A stretch of DNA of 64,000 nucleotides from Pelecanus crispus. Taxonomy: Eukaryota > Chordata > Aves > Pelecaniformes > Pelecanidae. The stretch lies in NCBI RefSeq assembly GCF_030463565.1, contig NC_134653.1:31991150-32055149 (forward strand). Direction: 5' to 3'. The number at the start of each line of letters is the position of its first letter. Position 1 is the first letter of the stretch. Of the stretch, positions 25,638 to 40,600 are shown piece after piece. The position numbers were made by a program, and so were the translations under genes. The notes below the pieces were generated by a model, which worked only from the letters and a program-made list of their open reading frames with translations, was not told where the DNA came from and did no database searches.

Positions 25638-28600
25638 AACAGGTATGATGGCTTTAGGAGGCATACTAAATGGTAATACTATTGTTCCTTTGAACATTTT
25701 GCCTTTTTTAAGGATCCTGGCACATTATTTGCCCATGTTGTGAGCAGCAGAAAGATCTGCAACATGTAGCACACACATCTTCACAGATCCAGTTACACAA
25801 GCAAGGCAGTAGTGCCAGCTACGATTCAGTAACAAGACGAAACAATGTGCCAACCCTCAAAGAGATTGATCTTTCTGGGCACCCAATACTAATTCTCATT
25901 TCTTCTGTTAGCACTTTACATTCAACCTCTCCTCCCTCCAATTTAAGCTACAAGTCTTACAGTGCTCTCTAAGGTGCAGAAACATTAAGGTGTCTAACCT
26001 TAATTACAGTTTAAGCAAGATGCTTGTCTTTAGATTTTAATCAATGCAAGCTACTGCATGTTACAGCTTTGTTACTTATTGCAGCTTCTACAAGCATAAA
26101 TGCTGCCACTTATCAGTGGTATTACCTACCCTGACCAAACTTGAAAGATCTTCATCTTTATGTTTCTGTAACTGCAAAAGGAGAACAAAACAGATGTTAA
26201 AGGTCCTGTAAATTCCCATAGATGACCTGATTTTGCAAAACTTCTAACATCCAATCATGCACAATTAGTCCCAACACAATAATTTTTAGTTAAGTGGGAC
26301 TAATCAGATGAGTATGCCTGTACTAGCTTATCGTGTTTTAAGTATTCTTGCATGCTAGCAAAAGTGACATCAAAACTCAAAAAGCAACAACATACTGACC
26401 AAGTTCAAGTAAGCTACTTTCACTGTATAAACCAACAGACCCTTTTCTTGAAGTACGTTCTCCACTTGTGGTATTCCTTGATGACTATTTCAATTCTTCG
26501 TTTCCAGTATTTCCCTTCTGTTGCAATGGCCTGAGAACACAAACACATACCATGAATTACATGGAATCACATAATGGCTGAATGTTCAATAAATTTCCAA
26601 GCAAATATTCAGGCAGAAAAAATGCAAAAGAAAGCATGCTAATTCTGTTTGAGCTCATGATCAGCAGCCCACACTGTCCCACAGTCCAGCTATCACAGAG
26701 CAAATCTGATAGTACTAACTTCATCTTTCCCACAATAAACAAACAAGAGGTGATGTCTGACTGCACTGTCAGCATTTACCACATCAGCTCAACCACAACC
26801 AACAGTTAAGAAATGGAAAAAAAAAAAAAAACCTTTAAAATGAATCTACTAAAATATAATGTATAAAGCATATGACACTGTTCTGCAGAAAACAGGCAAA
26901 GAGAATTTCACAAGGCTACATAAACATGCACACACATGCACAAAAGCTGTTAAGAATGACACAAAGCCATAGAAATCTGATGTCCAGCTCTGGGAGAGGC
27001 ATGACCTCGCAGGCCACATACTAATAGCAACAAAAGGATCAGAACAATGTGGGTCTTTAATGTATCACAGATAGCAGTGTATAAGTTGGGGACAGCAGAC
27101 TAACGAGGGCCTTAACACAACTTTCTTGTGTTCGAGGATCATCTTTCAACACAAACATCAACATTGTTCTTTCAAAAACCTGAGGCAGTTCCACAAACTC
27201 ATCTGGAACTCCTCCGAGTTATAAATTATACTAGAATTATGCAGTATAGAGAGCACCACATATTGCCTCACTGGTTTTCTGCAAGGAGCCAGAGGGCAGA
27301 CATTAGTTTTCATTTATGTTTACAAGAGCACAAAAATGAAAAGTACACAAACTCATATTCACTCTTTTTGTGAAGCTGACTTGACAGAGTAAAAGAAATT
27401 GCTTGTTGTCTAGAAATCACACCTCATCAATTAAGAAAAGGTACAGAAAACTCTTACAGGGTCACTTAGATTCAATCCTGGAAACAGTCATCACTGATTT
27501 CCCACTGACTTCAGCAATATCCAGCCAGAAGAGAGCAGTGGCTGTCAAAATCTTAATTATTCAAATTGCACTTCTATGACTTATGTTTCACTAAAGCAGA
27601 ACACAGACATAAGTTACACAGATAATAAATGTCCTTCTGGTTGCAACTTGATCATCTCAATATGATAAACTTAGAAAAATGAGTTCAACAGCACACCTGC
27701 TTTATATGAATGGTTCCTTCTAAATAAAGACATCAGAGCAAAGACTTGTTATGCTGCTCTCATATCTAGCGGCCAAGAAAATCTTGTTATAAACTTTAGA
27801 GCTCATTAGTCTGTTCCTCAAGTTTTACATACCTCTGGCCGACGATGTTCCTCTACATCAACAGAGCCATCCAGTGGAGTCACAAAATGGCACACTGGAT
27901 TCTTGCGCTTCTCCAGGTCTGAAACCAGAATGAAAATCTGAGTGTTCGGCACATGCAGGCTCTGCAAAAAGCCCTGTCACTTCAATGGTAAGATGTGAAA
28001 AAGAAAAATCTAGCCAGGGTTCCTTCCAGATAGCCAAGAGTAAATGGGGAAATCTCAGGCTGTGCTTGGACCACTCAGTACAGCCTCTGTGCGGATATCT
28101 CTAAGAAAGCACTGATCCAAAGACACTGCCATGACAGCCTCTGAGACATCTGGGCCTTCAGCAGATTTTCGAGCTTTTCATTAGACAGTAATTTCAGTTC
28201 TTTCCTGCTTCTTACATATACGCCTCTCAGAAAATATTTTATAGCAAGCAACACAAGCAAGCATGATACTTACACTGCATGTACCATGCCCTCCAGATGG
28301 CGTTATTGAGACGGATTTTATCTCTCCACTGAAGTTTCAAGCCTTTAAAATTTTTCCATTTTGGCGAAACCAGCTTCCCACTGAAACAAAACAGACAGAA
28401 AATCATTCTGATTTCAGGTTTTCTCTTGCCACTCCTTTCAAACCAAAGCATCCCCCTAAAGCTGCCAAACTGTCAACAGAAAAAAGTACAACAAGCCATG
28501 CTTGGCCAGTGACAACTTTTGCCATATACTGTTTACAGCTTACTGACCTAGGTGCTAGAGACAAGTCCAGTTTTCAAGACTCCTCCATGTTCTCATCTGC

Positions 28601-31600
28601 CTGCTAACAACTGTCACAACTGGTCTTACAAGTATCTTCAGCAGGACTGCAACTCATTTCACCCAAACTCACTTCTCTCCTTGCCAGTATCCCACCTTCT
28701 CAAATGCCAGCCCATGAGCTTCCATCAACTGAGAACAAGATTGCTCAAAATGAAGCCCAAAACCTGGCCTCGAGGTTTTTCTGTGTTTGGCCACATATAG
28801 TTTTGGCTTGGATTTTGTCAAGGGGCTAGATGAATTCAACAGAAGTTCATTTCTACAGTTCCATTCTATTTTCCAGGCTGGTAACACTGGAAAGGAAGAA
28901 TGAAATGCCAGTTCTGGCCCAAGAAAAACCACCACCCACCAATTCTACAATGCTGGTAAACACAACTGGACACACACGATCACCAACAGACTAGAAATAG
29001 TAACTTTTCTCCAAGGAAAGGGAAGGCTGGAAAGAGAAATGGCTTATGTATGAACAATCTTGGGAGGTGGGAGGGAGACGGAACAAAAAAGGAAGAAGTA
29101 ACAGGGACTCCAGTAAACACTGTATAAACACAAACTACCCAGCCCTTAAAACACACCTTTATGAATCATTAATCCATACTACTGACAGAGCAGAGGAAGT
29201 AGGAAACTTTCCTAACACAGTAAATTTCAAGCCATCGATTGAAGTACAGGTATTGTGCCTATCCCAGGTTTTCCCTCTCACTTTTTGTGGTTTTAGCCAT
29301 ACACAGAATCACACAATTCATAGAATCACAGAATGCTTTGGGTTGGAAGGGACCTTTAGAGGCCACCCAGCCCAACCCCCCTGCAGTGAGCAGGGACATC
29401 TCTAACCAGATCAGGGTGCTCAGAGCCCCGTCCAACCTGGCCTGGGATGTTTCTAGGGATGGGGCCTCCACTGCCTCTCTGGGCAACCTGTTCCAGTGCT
29501 TCACCACCCTCATTGTAAAAAATTTCTTCCTTATGTCTAGTCTAAATCTATTCTGCTTTAGTTTAAATCCATTACTCCTTGTCCTGTCACAACAGGCCTT
29601 GCTAAAAAGATTGCCCCCATCCTTCCTATAGGCCCCCTTTAAGTACTGAAAGGCTGCAATAAGGTCTCCTCGCAGCCTACTCTTCTCCAGGCTGAACAAC
29701 CCCAACTCTCTCAGCCTGGCCTCGTAGGAGAGGTGCTCCAGCCCTCGGATCATTTTTGTGGCCCTCCTCTGGACCTGCTCCAACACGTCCATGTCCTTCT
29801 TGTGCTGAGGGCCCCAGAGCTGGACGCAGTGCTCCAGGTGGGGTCTCACCAGAGCAGAGCAGAGGGGCAGAATCCCCTCCCTCGATCTGCTGGCCACACT
29901 TCTTTTGATGCAGCCCAGGATTCGGTTGGCTTTCTGGGCTGCAAGCGCACATTGTTGGTTCATGTCCAGCTTTTCATCCACCAGTACCCCCAGATCTTCC
30001 TAGTTTATGTCTCCGTATGCCGTTTGTGCATCCTTGTTACAATGGAAGTGGACCAGCAATACAAACTGCAACCAATATGACAACACATGCAAAGGCAACA
30101 GTTTCATTTTGAAACACCACAAGCATCAGATCAAGAGTTAACTTGGTCTTCTGCAGTGAAGAGTACACAAATGAGCGACAGGAGCAACATCACCTCCAAA
30201 CACTTTGCCCTCTCAGAAAAGATCACCGAGCACGTGGTCATTCGGGAGTGACTTCTCCCATGAATTGCAGTGGCACTGAAAGACATGTACTAGAACTAGT
30301 CTGCGCCAGGGCACTATATATTTGCTATCACACGTTCAGTACAAATGAACTCAAAAGAGCTGAATTAGTCCTCCTCTGAAGTCCCCATTTTACACTTAAG
30401 CTCTAAAATCACTGTGAGAATGGGAAGTACACCCTGCAGAAGTGCCAGGCACTTCCTTCAGCTTACCCAAGGCCATGCAGAGGGAGGCCTGACACTAGAG
30501 AACTGCTGATTCCCCATATCCTACTTGGTCTGGGAAACCTCCTCAGAGCAGCTCTTTTCAAAGAAAACTTGCAATAAAACTTGTAATACTATAAAGAAGT
30601 AAAAAGTCCTCACAGCCTACACAAAAGAAGCCACAATGCCGGAGCTGCCAATAGTAGGATATTAAACCACCACTTTCTTCAAGTATCTGGCTCATCATTT
30701 CTTTTCTCCCTTGCTAGCACCACAACTGCTGTTACCACTCAGGTATTCCCACAAACGTGACAGTAACAGAGGGGCAAATGCTAGACCTCAGTCAAGTGAT
30801 AGGTAAAGAAAAGCCAGCTCTGCTCTTTCAATTTTACTACTGCATATAATGCCAGTTGTAGCAATAGGTTAAATCACCGTCAGGTGAGCTGTTTCCCGAC
30901 AGTAAAAAGATTTTTTTTTGTGCTCCTCATCCTCTTTAAACTGCTATGCTTTTATACGCACAGGGAAGTGGGTGTAGAGGCCAGGTATCAACTGCACTAA
31001 AAGGACAACTCACAGCAGCAAGAGAGCAGGTAAGTGACAAGCCTGTGAGTCCTGTGTTCACCACGGTCCATGCCCAGCTGCCCCTTCAGGGTGTCTGCTG
31101 TATGCTGAGCCCTCTAGGCTATGCTATAAGGCTCTGCTACAGCCTTTAGGACTCTGGTGTTTGAGAAAAAAGAAAGTACAAGCAAACTTTGGTACACAAA
31201 ACAGAACACTGGCTCCCTCTAAGGCAAGTAGACTTGCTGGAGCAAGCAACTTCACTGACTGGAAGTAATAGTAAACCACGTAAACTATCAGCAAGGAATA
31301 GGAAAAAACAATTATTAATGTACTTGCATTACTCTCTGTAGCTGGGCTCTAAGACACTCAGTACAACCACATTTTGTATGCTCCCTGAAGTCTAGGAAAG
31401 CCCTTCTGGATTTTTTTTTTTTTTTTTTTTTTCCCCTAGAGCACCCATATGTCACTCTGAAATAAATCTCCCCAAACCCCACTTCTGAGTTTCAAGACTC
31501 TTTCAGTTTATGGAAAGATCTCCAAATTAAGTGTTTTATCTCACTGCTATCCAGCTGCTGTGGGTCAGGGCAGACTGTGGATCTACGTCTGTTTAACATT

Positions 31601-34600
31601 TTCCCCATCCCTGCAAACTATCTCATCACCTTCACAGTGTTCACTGCACAGCCAGCTCTGCCACAAAATCATTGCATATCTTGTCTTATCATTCCTTCTA
31701 AACCCAGACTAAAGCACATCTTTTTCTGTTTCTCATACGCACATTAACAGTTCGGAGACAGGAGATTAACGTGCTGATGCATCACCAACGCTGAAAAAAT
31801 GCCCACATGCCTCTGACTAAGAAATCTGTCAACTTAATGTTCATCTCTTCATAGCTCTGTGTGACTGGACCGTTTGCCAAAGCAAAAACTCTAATAATCT
31901 TCACTCAGAACAACAACAATGAATGTTTTTCTTAAAAAAAAAAAAACCACCACAAGAAACAAAACAAAACAAAAACCTGAAAGGAACTGTAATTAATTCT
32001 TGTACACTCCTTGCACCTTCAAAGAGCCAATTAAAACTGGAATTAAAACACAAATAGTTTAAAACATTTTCTATAATGTTTTAAATTCTTACAAAATGCT
32101 AAACAAAAGTAGCGCATCAAAAGAAGGAAGTGATTAAGAACCTATTCTTAAAATAATTATTATTTTTAGTTCCCATGGGAGCAAAGCACAAGTCCAGCTT
32201 GAGGTCATAAGTGAAACAACTGTAGCCTCAGTGGAGAGGAATCAGCATGAAGCTGACAACAATATTTAGATACTATTCCAAGTTCCAAAGTCAATGGAAA
32301 GTCAATTACTTTGCACAACACTGTGAGAGCAGCTGCCTAACTGAAACCCATCTTCAGATTTTAAAGCAGCAAAACAACAACCAAAAAAAACCAAATGGAG
32401 AGACCCACTGGTTGCTGCTCCTTCCAGCTCCCTGTCTCCTAAGACCTACAAGAAACGTAGAGCAACTTGCCGACCAGCTAGATGGTCACAATGTACCTGC
32501 AAGCGTAAAATGTCACTGCACACATGGCCTTCACTCTTTCTACAATGGCTGCTGCAACTCTGCAGGAGTGCTGGTTCCAAAGAGGGGAGGAAGAGAGCGT
32601 CCCAAGGGAGGCTTGGACCAACTACTTGGACCAACAACCATCCTCTAGGATGTTGGTGCTGCACAGACGGTGCCCAAGGAGAGGAGCGCAGGGGGAACTA
32701 GGCTCTCAGTTGCATTCTGCAGGGGTCGTTGCTGTCAGAAGCACAGGATGATGCCAGCTCATGTAAGCAATGCTGGAGGAATATGTGACTTTCATATCTT
32801 TATCACTATCAAACACAGATCAAATCAAAGTGGCTGAAAACCATCTGGTGGATAATGTGCAATACATTCCAGCAGCTCAGTTCAGTCTCCCATGTAGAAA
32901 TCTTGACCTCCTGAGACCGAATGTCCTCAAGTGATTCGATCATAGCAAACCAACTAAAAAGGCTTCAGCTGAACAGCCAACAGAGCTGGAATTCCCCTTG
33001 GACACATGGGCCCCAATGTCCTTTGGAGGAATTGCAGTGTTTTCAGAAGAGCAGCTTCACAGGCAATCAAGGCTGTGACTTCCGTATGCTACAGCTTTCA
33101 CCTATGAGTCCTGGATATGCCAAGAAAGGCTGGAGTCCATTCCCAAGTTTTTTTACATACTTTTTCCGAGCTCAGGAACAACCTCAAGCAACTGAGAATC
33201 AGGCAGGCAGACAGATAACGCAGCACTGATCTGTCAGAGTAACACAACTCTCTCCATTTTTAAAATTCCAGTGAAAGCAGCTGTGTTTTAAAAACAATTA
33301 CAAACCTTCAAACATCACAAGATTTGCAGCAAAGTACAAGAAACAGACGTCCATTGTGAAGCATGACCCGATTCCCTTAAACGTGTTTAAATTTTTCTTC
33401 AATCAACTGAAATGTAATTAGGGAGAAGGTATGTATTCTAACATGGTACAAAACAGATTTTACTCTGGCAATGTCCATTTTTATGCAGTTTTGCCTCTGA
33501 AAATCTCATCATTTTCTTCTACATTAATAACACCAAAAATAAAACATTTCAGGCACGCACAGGCAAACAGTACCTATGGAGGGTTCTTCCATTCTCATCT
33601 CCATAGATATTTTTTAAAGACAATATGTTAAAGCATTGCCTTCCACTGGTGATTAGCAACAAACAGCATTTCAAGTTTATGGCTAGCAAATATTATCCAG
33701 AAGAGCAGTTAATGAATGATCTTTCAGGATATTTTAGTGATACTTTTGACTCAAGAGGCAAAAGAGTGACCTTCTTCCTTACAGGTACAGGGCACATGAG
33801 ATGCCATTGACAGCTGTTAGGATGACTTCAAATTTAAACCAGTAGCTCCCTATAACACTGAAAAACCATGCAATCAAGAAACTCAATGGAAAAACTCCTG
33901 CCAACATCAGTAGAAGCATGATCCAGCTCTGATATAAGATGACTCACAACAGAGGAATCCCCTGTTCTCCTCCCTTAAATCAGAGGATTTTAAGATGGAC
34001 TTCGGTCAGCATAAAACCATGGGACACAACCACCTTGTGGATTTGGACAGAAACAGACATTTATTCTGTGTGCAAACCCAGAAGAAGTTTGGGGCTTTTT
34101 TCATTACTAACTAGCATTAAGAAATGCTAGCATTTTAAGAAACACTGATTTCTGCAAAGAGCACTGAAGGGGCAGAGAAGGAAATTTTTAAATATTAAGA
34201 TAAATTCCACCCAAAACAAGACAGTCTCAGAAGGCTGGTCAGGTCAGCTTACATAACCTCCATTTAATAGGTGGTTTGAATACGTGTTGATTAAATGGAA
34301 ACTATATAGTATAGTACGGTAAAATTTACGGGTTTTTATACAGCTTAAATGCTTTATTACGCTGTTTCCGATTCAACTTGCAGTTCCCCATTTTTTATCT
34401 ACCTCAAAAACGGTCAAAACAGTACCGCAGCATTATGTTTTAAATCCTTTTCTAATAGAAGACAATAGGGAAGACTTTGCTGTAAATACCAGTCTGAAAA
34501 ATCCCCTTCCCCCATTCAGAAAAAAAATTAAGTTCGTTCTCCACACCATGACATGCAAATGTTGCTGAACAAGGAATTTCAGCTGGCAAGCTATCTTGCG

Positions 34601-37600
34601 ACTGTAGTGAACTAAATGCTGCACAAAATAAGAGGTCTTTAAAATATCCTATGAGGGAAGAAATGCATGATCTCTTGCTTAAAAATAAGGAAGCAGTGAG
34701 ACTGAATTATATGCCCATGGCTACAAAGTGTGTGAGTGACAGCACTAGAAGTGGGACATAGATTTTTTTTTTTTTTTAATTTTTGACATACCACTGTCCT
34801 CTGCACGTAAACCCCTTGTTTCCACCCTCTCATCTTTCACTTGTTTTGATACGTAGGGACAAGGAAAATCTCTGGCTAGAGTTCGCTCTCTAGCTCAGGA
34901 GAAGTTATTTTTTTCTTTTGCACTCAGATAGCACCTGGCCTAGATCTATCGTACATGGAATTTAAACATAAACCTCTGTGCGCCGTGGCTCAGATTCCAC
35001 AGGCCTGACCCTGCTGCCCAAATATATATTCTCAGCAAACATAGCAAAGATACCTTGAAAAGCAGCTACTGCAGGAATCACTTCTCCTACAGACCATAGG
35101 GGTCTTGTGTACTCTAGTTGTAAGCAAATTATTTTGTTTTCAAATCTGAATTTTGTAAATTCAGTTTACAAGAATAAGCTACAGAAATGTATTGCACTTT
35201 CCTGTTTAGTTAACAGATTCCCACTCCCCTTGTGCTAAAAGACCTCCTTTTTGCCTTGTTAACTCCTGCCTTAAAACCCACTTCCTCTGTGCTTCCTCCC
35301 CCCAATTCCTTCCTGTACATGACTGTGCAATCTTTTGAGGTAGACTAAGATTTTTCCTTTTATTGTAGGTGATGATAACGAGGCTCTTAATTTAAGCAAT
35401 AGAAAAAAAAAACACAACCTGATTTCATACTACAGTAGTTAAATAGACTTAGCTTTTTCAGCAACACAGAACAGGAACTTTTTGGCTTTTCCCCAGCATT
35501 TTTTTTTTGAAGGCGTGGTTTTAGTTTGTTTTTTAATCTCCAATCTGTTTTGTTGGGGAGTTGGGTCTGTCAGCTCAGCTCTCCAAGAGCCAAAACTAAC
35601 AGTATTTCCCCAAACAAAGGTTCATTCAGAGAATCAGATTATATGCATTGTGTGCTGGAGCAAAGAGGCAGGCAAGTGAAACAAAAACATTCCTACACTG
35701 AGTGAATGTGTGTAGGACTTGCGAGGAGGCCACGCTTTAGCATCTTACTATTTGTACCTACAAAGCTAATCCCAGCTGCAGCCCTAGGATACTAATCCCA
35801 GACAGCGCTTGTTTTAAAAGCAAGCATTAGGGCAGCTCACTTTCTTGCTTACCTAGTTCATCCTCCTTACCTGAAATCCTCCCACAGTAGCGGACTCCAG
35901 TTTATAGATGGGCAATGTTACATTCCCCACACTCCACGAACGACAGTAGGGAGCTCTGTGCTGAAGTTACAGCAAACATTTTCAACCAACCAAACCCGCC
36001 CCACTGTTTGATTGATCTCCTTTTAAAAATAATACTTCAATCTTGAAGACAGAAATACTAGAAGAGACAAACATTTTTCCTCTATCATGAGCATTATATA
36101 TAAAGAAGTGTTAGAAAAAATAAAAAACAAAACCCAAAGTTATCCACTGGCAAACTGGATTGCAACACCTGCCAAGGAACATGTTATCTAGACCAATTTC
36201 ACCCAGGAAGGCTGAGGTATGCACCTCCTGAAAAGGAACAGGAAAGTAAAAGATCAGTCATACACCAGAAGCAAACATTCCTGCCCCAAGGAATGCACTA
36301 TAAACTTTCATTTATTTGTTTTACAAATTGAACGTTATTTTAAGCAAAGTTTGGAAGTTTAACTTAATTTGCACAAATGAAGGTTTGTTGTCTCTGGGCT
36401 CTCACTCTGATAAAGACCATGTCTACCCTGGCAACTCACGGACGGACCCGGTAAGTGTTGTGGCACACTGAGCGCTACCCTGGCTTATACCAGCAGACCT
36501 GTGCTTTGCCAAGGCAATGTACTGCAGGCACCTCAGACAAAAGCAAGAGCTGAAAAACTCACGTTTTGAGAGTATTATCACATCTTCACTGACAGCTTAT
36601 CATACCACCATTACGCCAATCAAGGAAAGGAGTTTCGTGCTGTAGTTTTAGCCAAACATAACATGGACAGTATCTGCTATATGAAGAGGAAGGCTTGCAG
36701 ACAGCTGGGAAGGACCACTGGAGAAATGTTTGCAACAGAAGCAGGTTTCATGTAAGTTATGAAAGGGTGAAGAGAGCACTGAAACAGCACAGCACGAAGG
36801 GGAACATGACAAACAGTACAAATATCGAGGAGTCTTGGAGGCTACAGTGTCCTTCAGCCAGTGTCTATTTATAAAGACTCAGAGTATTTATACAGTTTCT
36901 CATTTCCAGTCAGAAATCAAAAGATATTTCTAGAAATACTCCTGCTTTTCAGACATCTGTTGAACATTGACTCACTTTACTATAGAACTGAAACAGCAAG
37001 AAAACAGAAAAAGCTTCATAAGTAATATCACTAATTTTCAGTCAAAAGGCTGAGAAACAGGCCTTACCATCACCATCTATCACTGCTAACTCTCGAGCAA
37101 AACCTATCCTTGATCCCTGCTGTACTTAAGATTGCCCATCTACAAAAGTCATGTACTTTAACTTTATAAACATTAAAACTTTATAAAATGTCACATACTT
37201 CAACGGTCAAAATTCAAGACCTTCTTCAAAGAACTACCAGAGACACCATCACGATAAAAGACACTGACATACAGAACTTGCACAATGCTTTGAGATCTAG
37301 GGTCAGATGCAAGTACCACTACTTTCATTTGTCCAAATCTGAAATACCAGGATGGAGAGGAGCTGCCCATGGACACAAAATATGCCAGTGGCAAAGCAAG
37401 GACAGAATGCCAGCCGATCGTATCCCAGCCACACGCCCCATACTAGCAGGAGTAAGTTTTAGCAAGGATTAGATTTACATATTTCAATTTACACATTCCC
37501 CATCTCTTGGTGAATTTCCCTGCATGACAATAATTTAGGAAATATTTTAATAAGCTCAGTATGAAAATGGTATAAAGGTAACACTGTAAGAACTAAGCTG

Positions 37601-40600
37601 ACCTGCACCTGCGCTATCATTTTATTTGGCATTGCTGTTTCTCAACTTGTGTTTTGTCAATGAAAAAGACAGAGGAAAGCAGTCTTAATTTTTCTCCCAC
37701 TTGGCTAAAGAATTCAAGACAACGTAGAATCCATTTTTATCTCTGTAGCAAAATTTTTTTCTGTTTACAAATAAACAGTAAAAAATTCATATTTCCTAAA
37801 CTGTTTCTGGGGTCTGCTAGGAACACATCTGTTGGTCAGATATGAGTGTGGGTAAAAACTTCAGGTCTCCTCAAACCTTCCTTTAGAAGAAAGCATCATT
37901 GTAAACATCATCAGTAGTTAAAAATCTTACAATTAAGAGAGTTACAAAACTTTTGCAGTAATACAGGCTTATTATTTAAAGAAAAACCTCCACAGGAAAT
38001 TGTTCTGGTTTTTGTTTAAATAAACACTGCAACCCAAAGTTTCTATTCTGATATAAAACGTTAAGAGACACAATCTGTCGTTTATTTTCCTGGCAGATTA
38101 GATGTAGACATGGAAAGCATACAAAGTGAAGATTATCACAATTTCTAAGTATTCAGTTAAAAAAAGTGTTCCTTTGAGGTAAGAACTAGTGGTTTAAGCA
38201 TGGGCTTGAACCTACACTGTATAAACTTAGCATGTACTCCATACAGGGGAGTTCAATTCTCAGTTGGAACTGAACGGCAATGCATGTTCAATATTGAATT
38301 AAATCCTACATAAAAGGAAAATTATGGTAGTATACACAATCACTACAAAAGGCAGGAAGCATCTGAATTTATACGTATGTATCTCTGCACATTTCTTATT
38401 ATGAAAAGCCTTTATTATAGGATCACAAGCAATCTGTCCATATCCTAAGCCTCTGTGTACAGAATAAACAGTACGCAGCACATCCTGAATATTTAGCACT
38501 TTCATTGTGGCCTCATGTTGTTTGCTTTTCAGTGCTCGTACCCTGATTTATAGATTATTACTTAATCTTCACAAATTCTTCACAAGCTTTTCTACGGTGC
38601 TTTCACCCGCATTTTGCAGGTGGGAAACTGAGGCATAGACCTATCAACATTTCATTATGCACTTCTCCGATCTGGCCAATGTGAGATGACATGCCTGCAT
38701 TTGCTTGCAAAACTGTATCCCGTTCCCTTTCCTGATCTCTCACCATGCCAGATGGACCTCCAGTCAATGCTCTGATCGCCTCTATGGTCACTGCTTTGAC
38801 TAGCTGCTACCCCCAGTTTCGTAGAAAATTATAATCTTACCAAGTTTAAAAACAATTTTGCAGGACAGAGCACTCCACTCAAACATGGGCCACCTCCTCA
38901 CCAAATTTCAAGGCCCTGCTCTGATCCTTAGGGTAATATAATCTTTGAAAAATGATTGGAACATCTTTTTTTTTTTTTTTTTTTTTTTTTAATATGGGCA
39001 ATACATTTTGTTTCAGCTTTATTAGTGGAACAGACTAAACCACTTTGAACAACTTCTCATCCAAAAAACATAGGCTCAGACATGGGAAAGTTCAGATCAA
39101 ACAGTTAAAACAACCAAACATACAGTTACATAGTAGGGATTAGTGGGCAACTTTGAGAACAGGAGGTGCTACCAGTGTTGCCTACAGTAATTACTGGGTA
39201 AGAGGGTGGGAAGTCAATTCTTTTTAAAGTCTTCTGCAGCGTAGGTTAATGCCTCATGTTTTAAAGGACTCGCCCTTGTAACAAAACGATCATGTTATCT
39301 CTGTATGTAAAGCAGCGAACATGAAACCTGCTCACAGAATACCAGACAGCTGCTCTCCACCTGCAAGCTGCAGGCCAAGTATTGAAGTCAAGCTGCTAGA
39401 GATGCAAAACCTCAAATCCAACCCCCTCTCCAGTTCCCCTTCTCTCTGGTGCTAGGATTGCAAGGTTCCTGTAGCTCAGTCAGTGTTGTGCCCTGAGCCA
39501 GAATGACCAGAAAATGAGTATCCAGCATTATTCACAAGGTTGTCAAAACTATTTTTAACGCAACCAGCTTGAGAACTTTTATTTAAGGAACACATGCTCT
39601 GTTCTTTGCCTGAAAGGAGCAGAAGACAAACATCAGCTTTAACATACCTTGCGACTTTGTAATACGCAATGGTGCACCAGTAACTAACACAGGGATCTCC
39701 AGTGATGAGGGCTTTAAGAGTTACCAGATTTGCTTTGCTGCACCATCTTTACCAACAGCTTTCTTTTCAGCTCCCTCCCTGCTGCATGCTTCCCTTTTAG
39801 AAAACAGCCACTGCACTCAATGAGCCCCTTCTCTTCTTCATCACCTCCTAATCTTCATCTTGCCTCCCTGCTGCTCAAACAAAGTTTAGAAGATTTTGGT
39901 GAGGCAAAGGAAACATCATATATCTAACAATGTTGCACATGGTGTAACAAGTATATCACTATCCATTCTACTGTGATCTTTTCTTACAAAATCTCTGCTA
40001 GGAGGTAGAGGAAATTTCCCACTGCTCTCAACTGTTATGATGATCAACACTTTGTATTAACAAACATATAAACAAAGTAATTCACATCAGATCAATACAT
40101 TTGGTTTTCCTTCTTTAAGAAGTGTTTCCTGTGCTCTTTAATGCATGGTGAAAAGTAAGAAGCATCATTTTCAGAGCAGCTTCAATATAAAGGGAAGTGA
40201 TCCTACTCGCTTATTTCACAGTCTCTTGAAATTTTCCACTTCCTAAAACTTGATTTCTGCCACAGGCTTTTCATCAACCTTCTCAGAATCAGAATATTCA
40301 TTACAAAGAGCTGCTTTCCAATACAGATGATCAGGAACTGATACGGTTGTCCAGTGCACCCTCCTCGTTTACAAGGACGGCTGTTGGCAAGGACCCTCTT
40401 GTACAGAGAGCTATGAACATGTCAGGATCCTTTTGAATGTTAAGGCCTTAGCCTAGATTAATAAACTGATCAAGATGTGATGATCTGGGACCTTGTTTTA
40501 AGCTCCTAAATTATGGTTCAAAGACTTTTCACACACAGACCTTCTGAAAAACCCAAACAAACCATATCAGCGTGGCAGATCAGCACAGCTCTCCGAGCAG

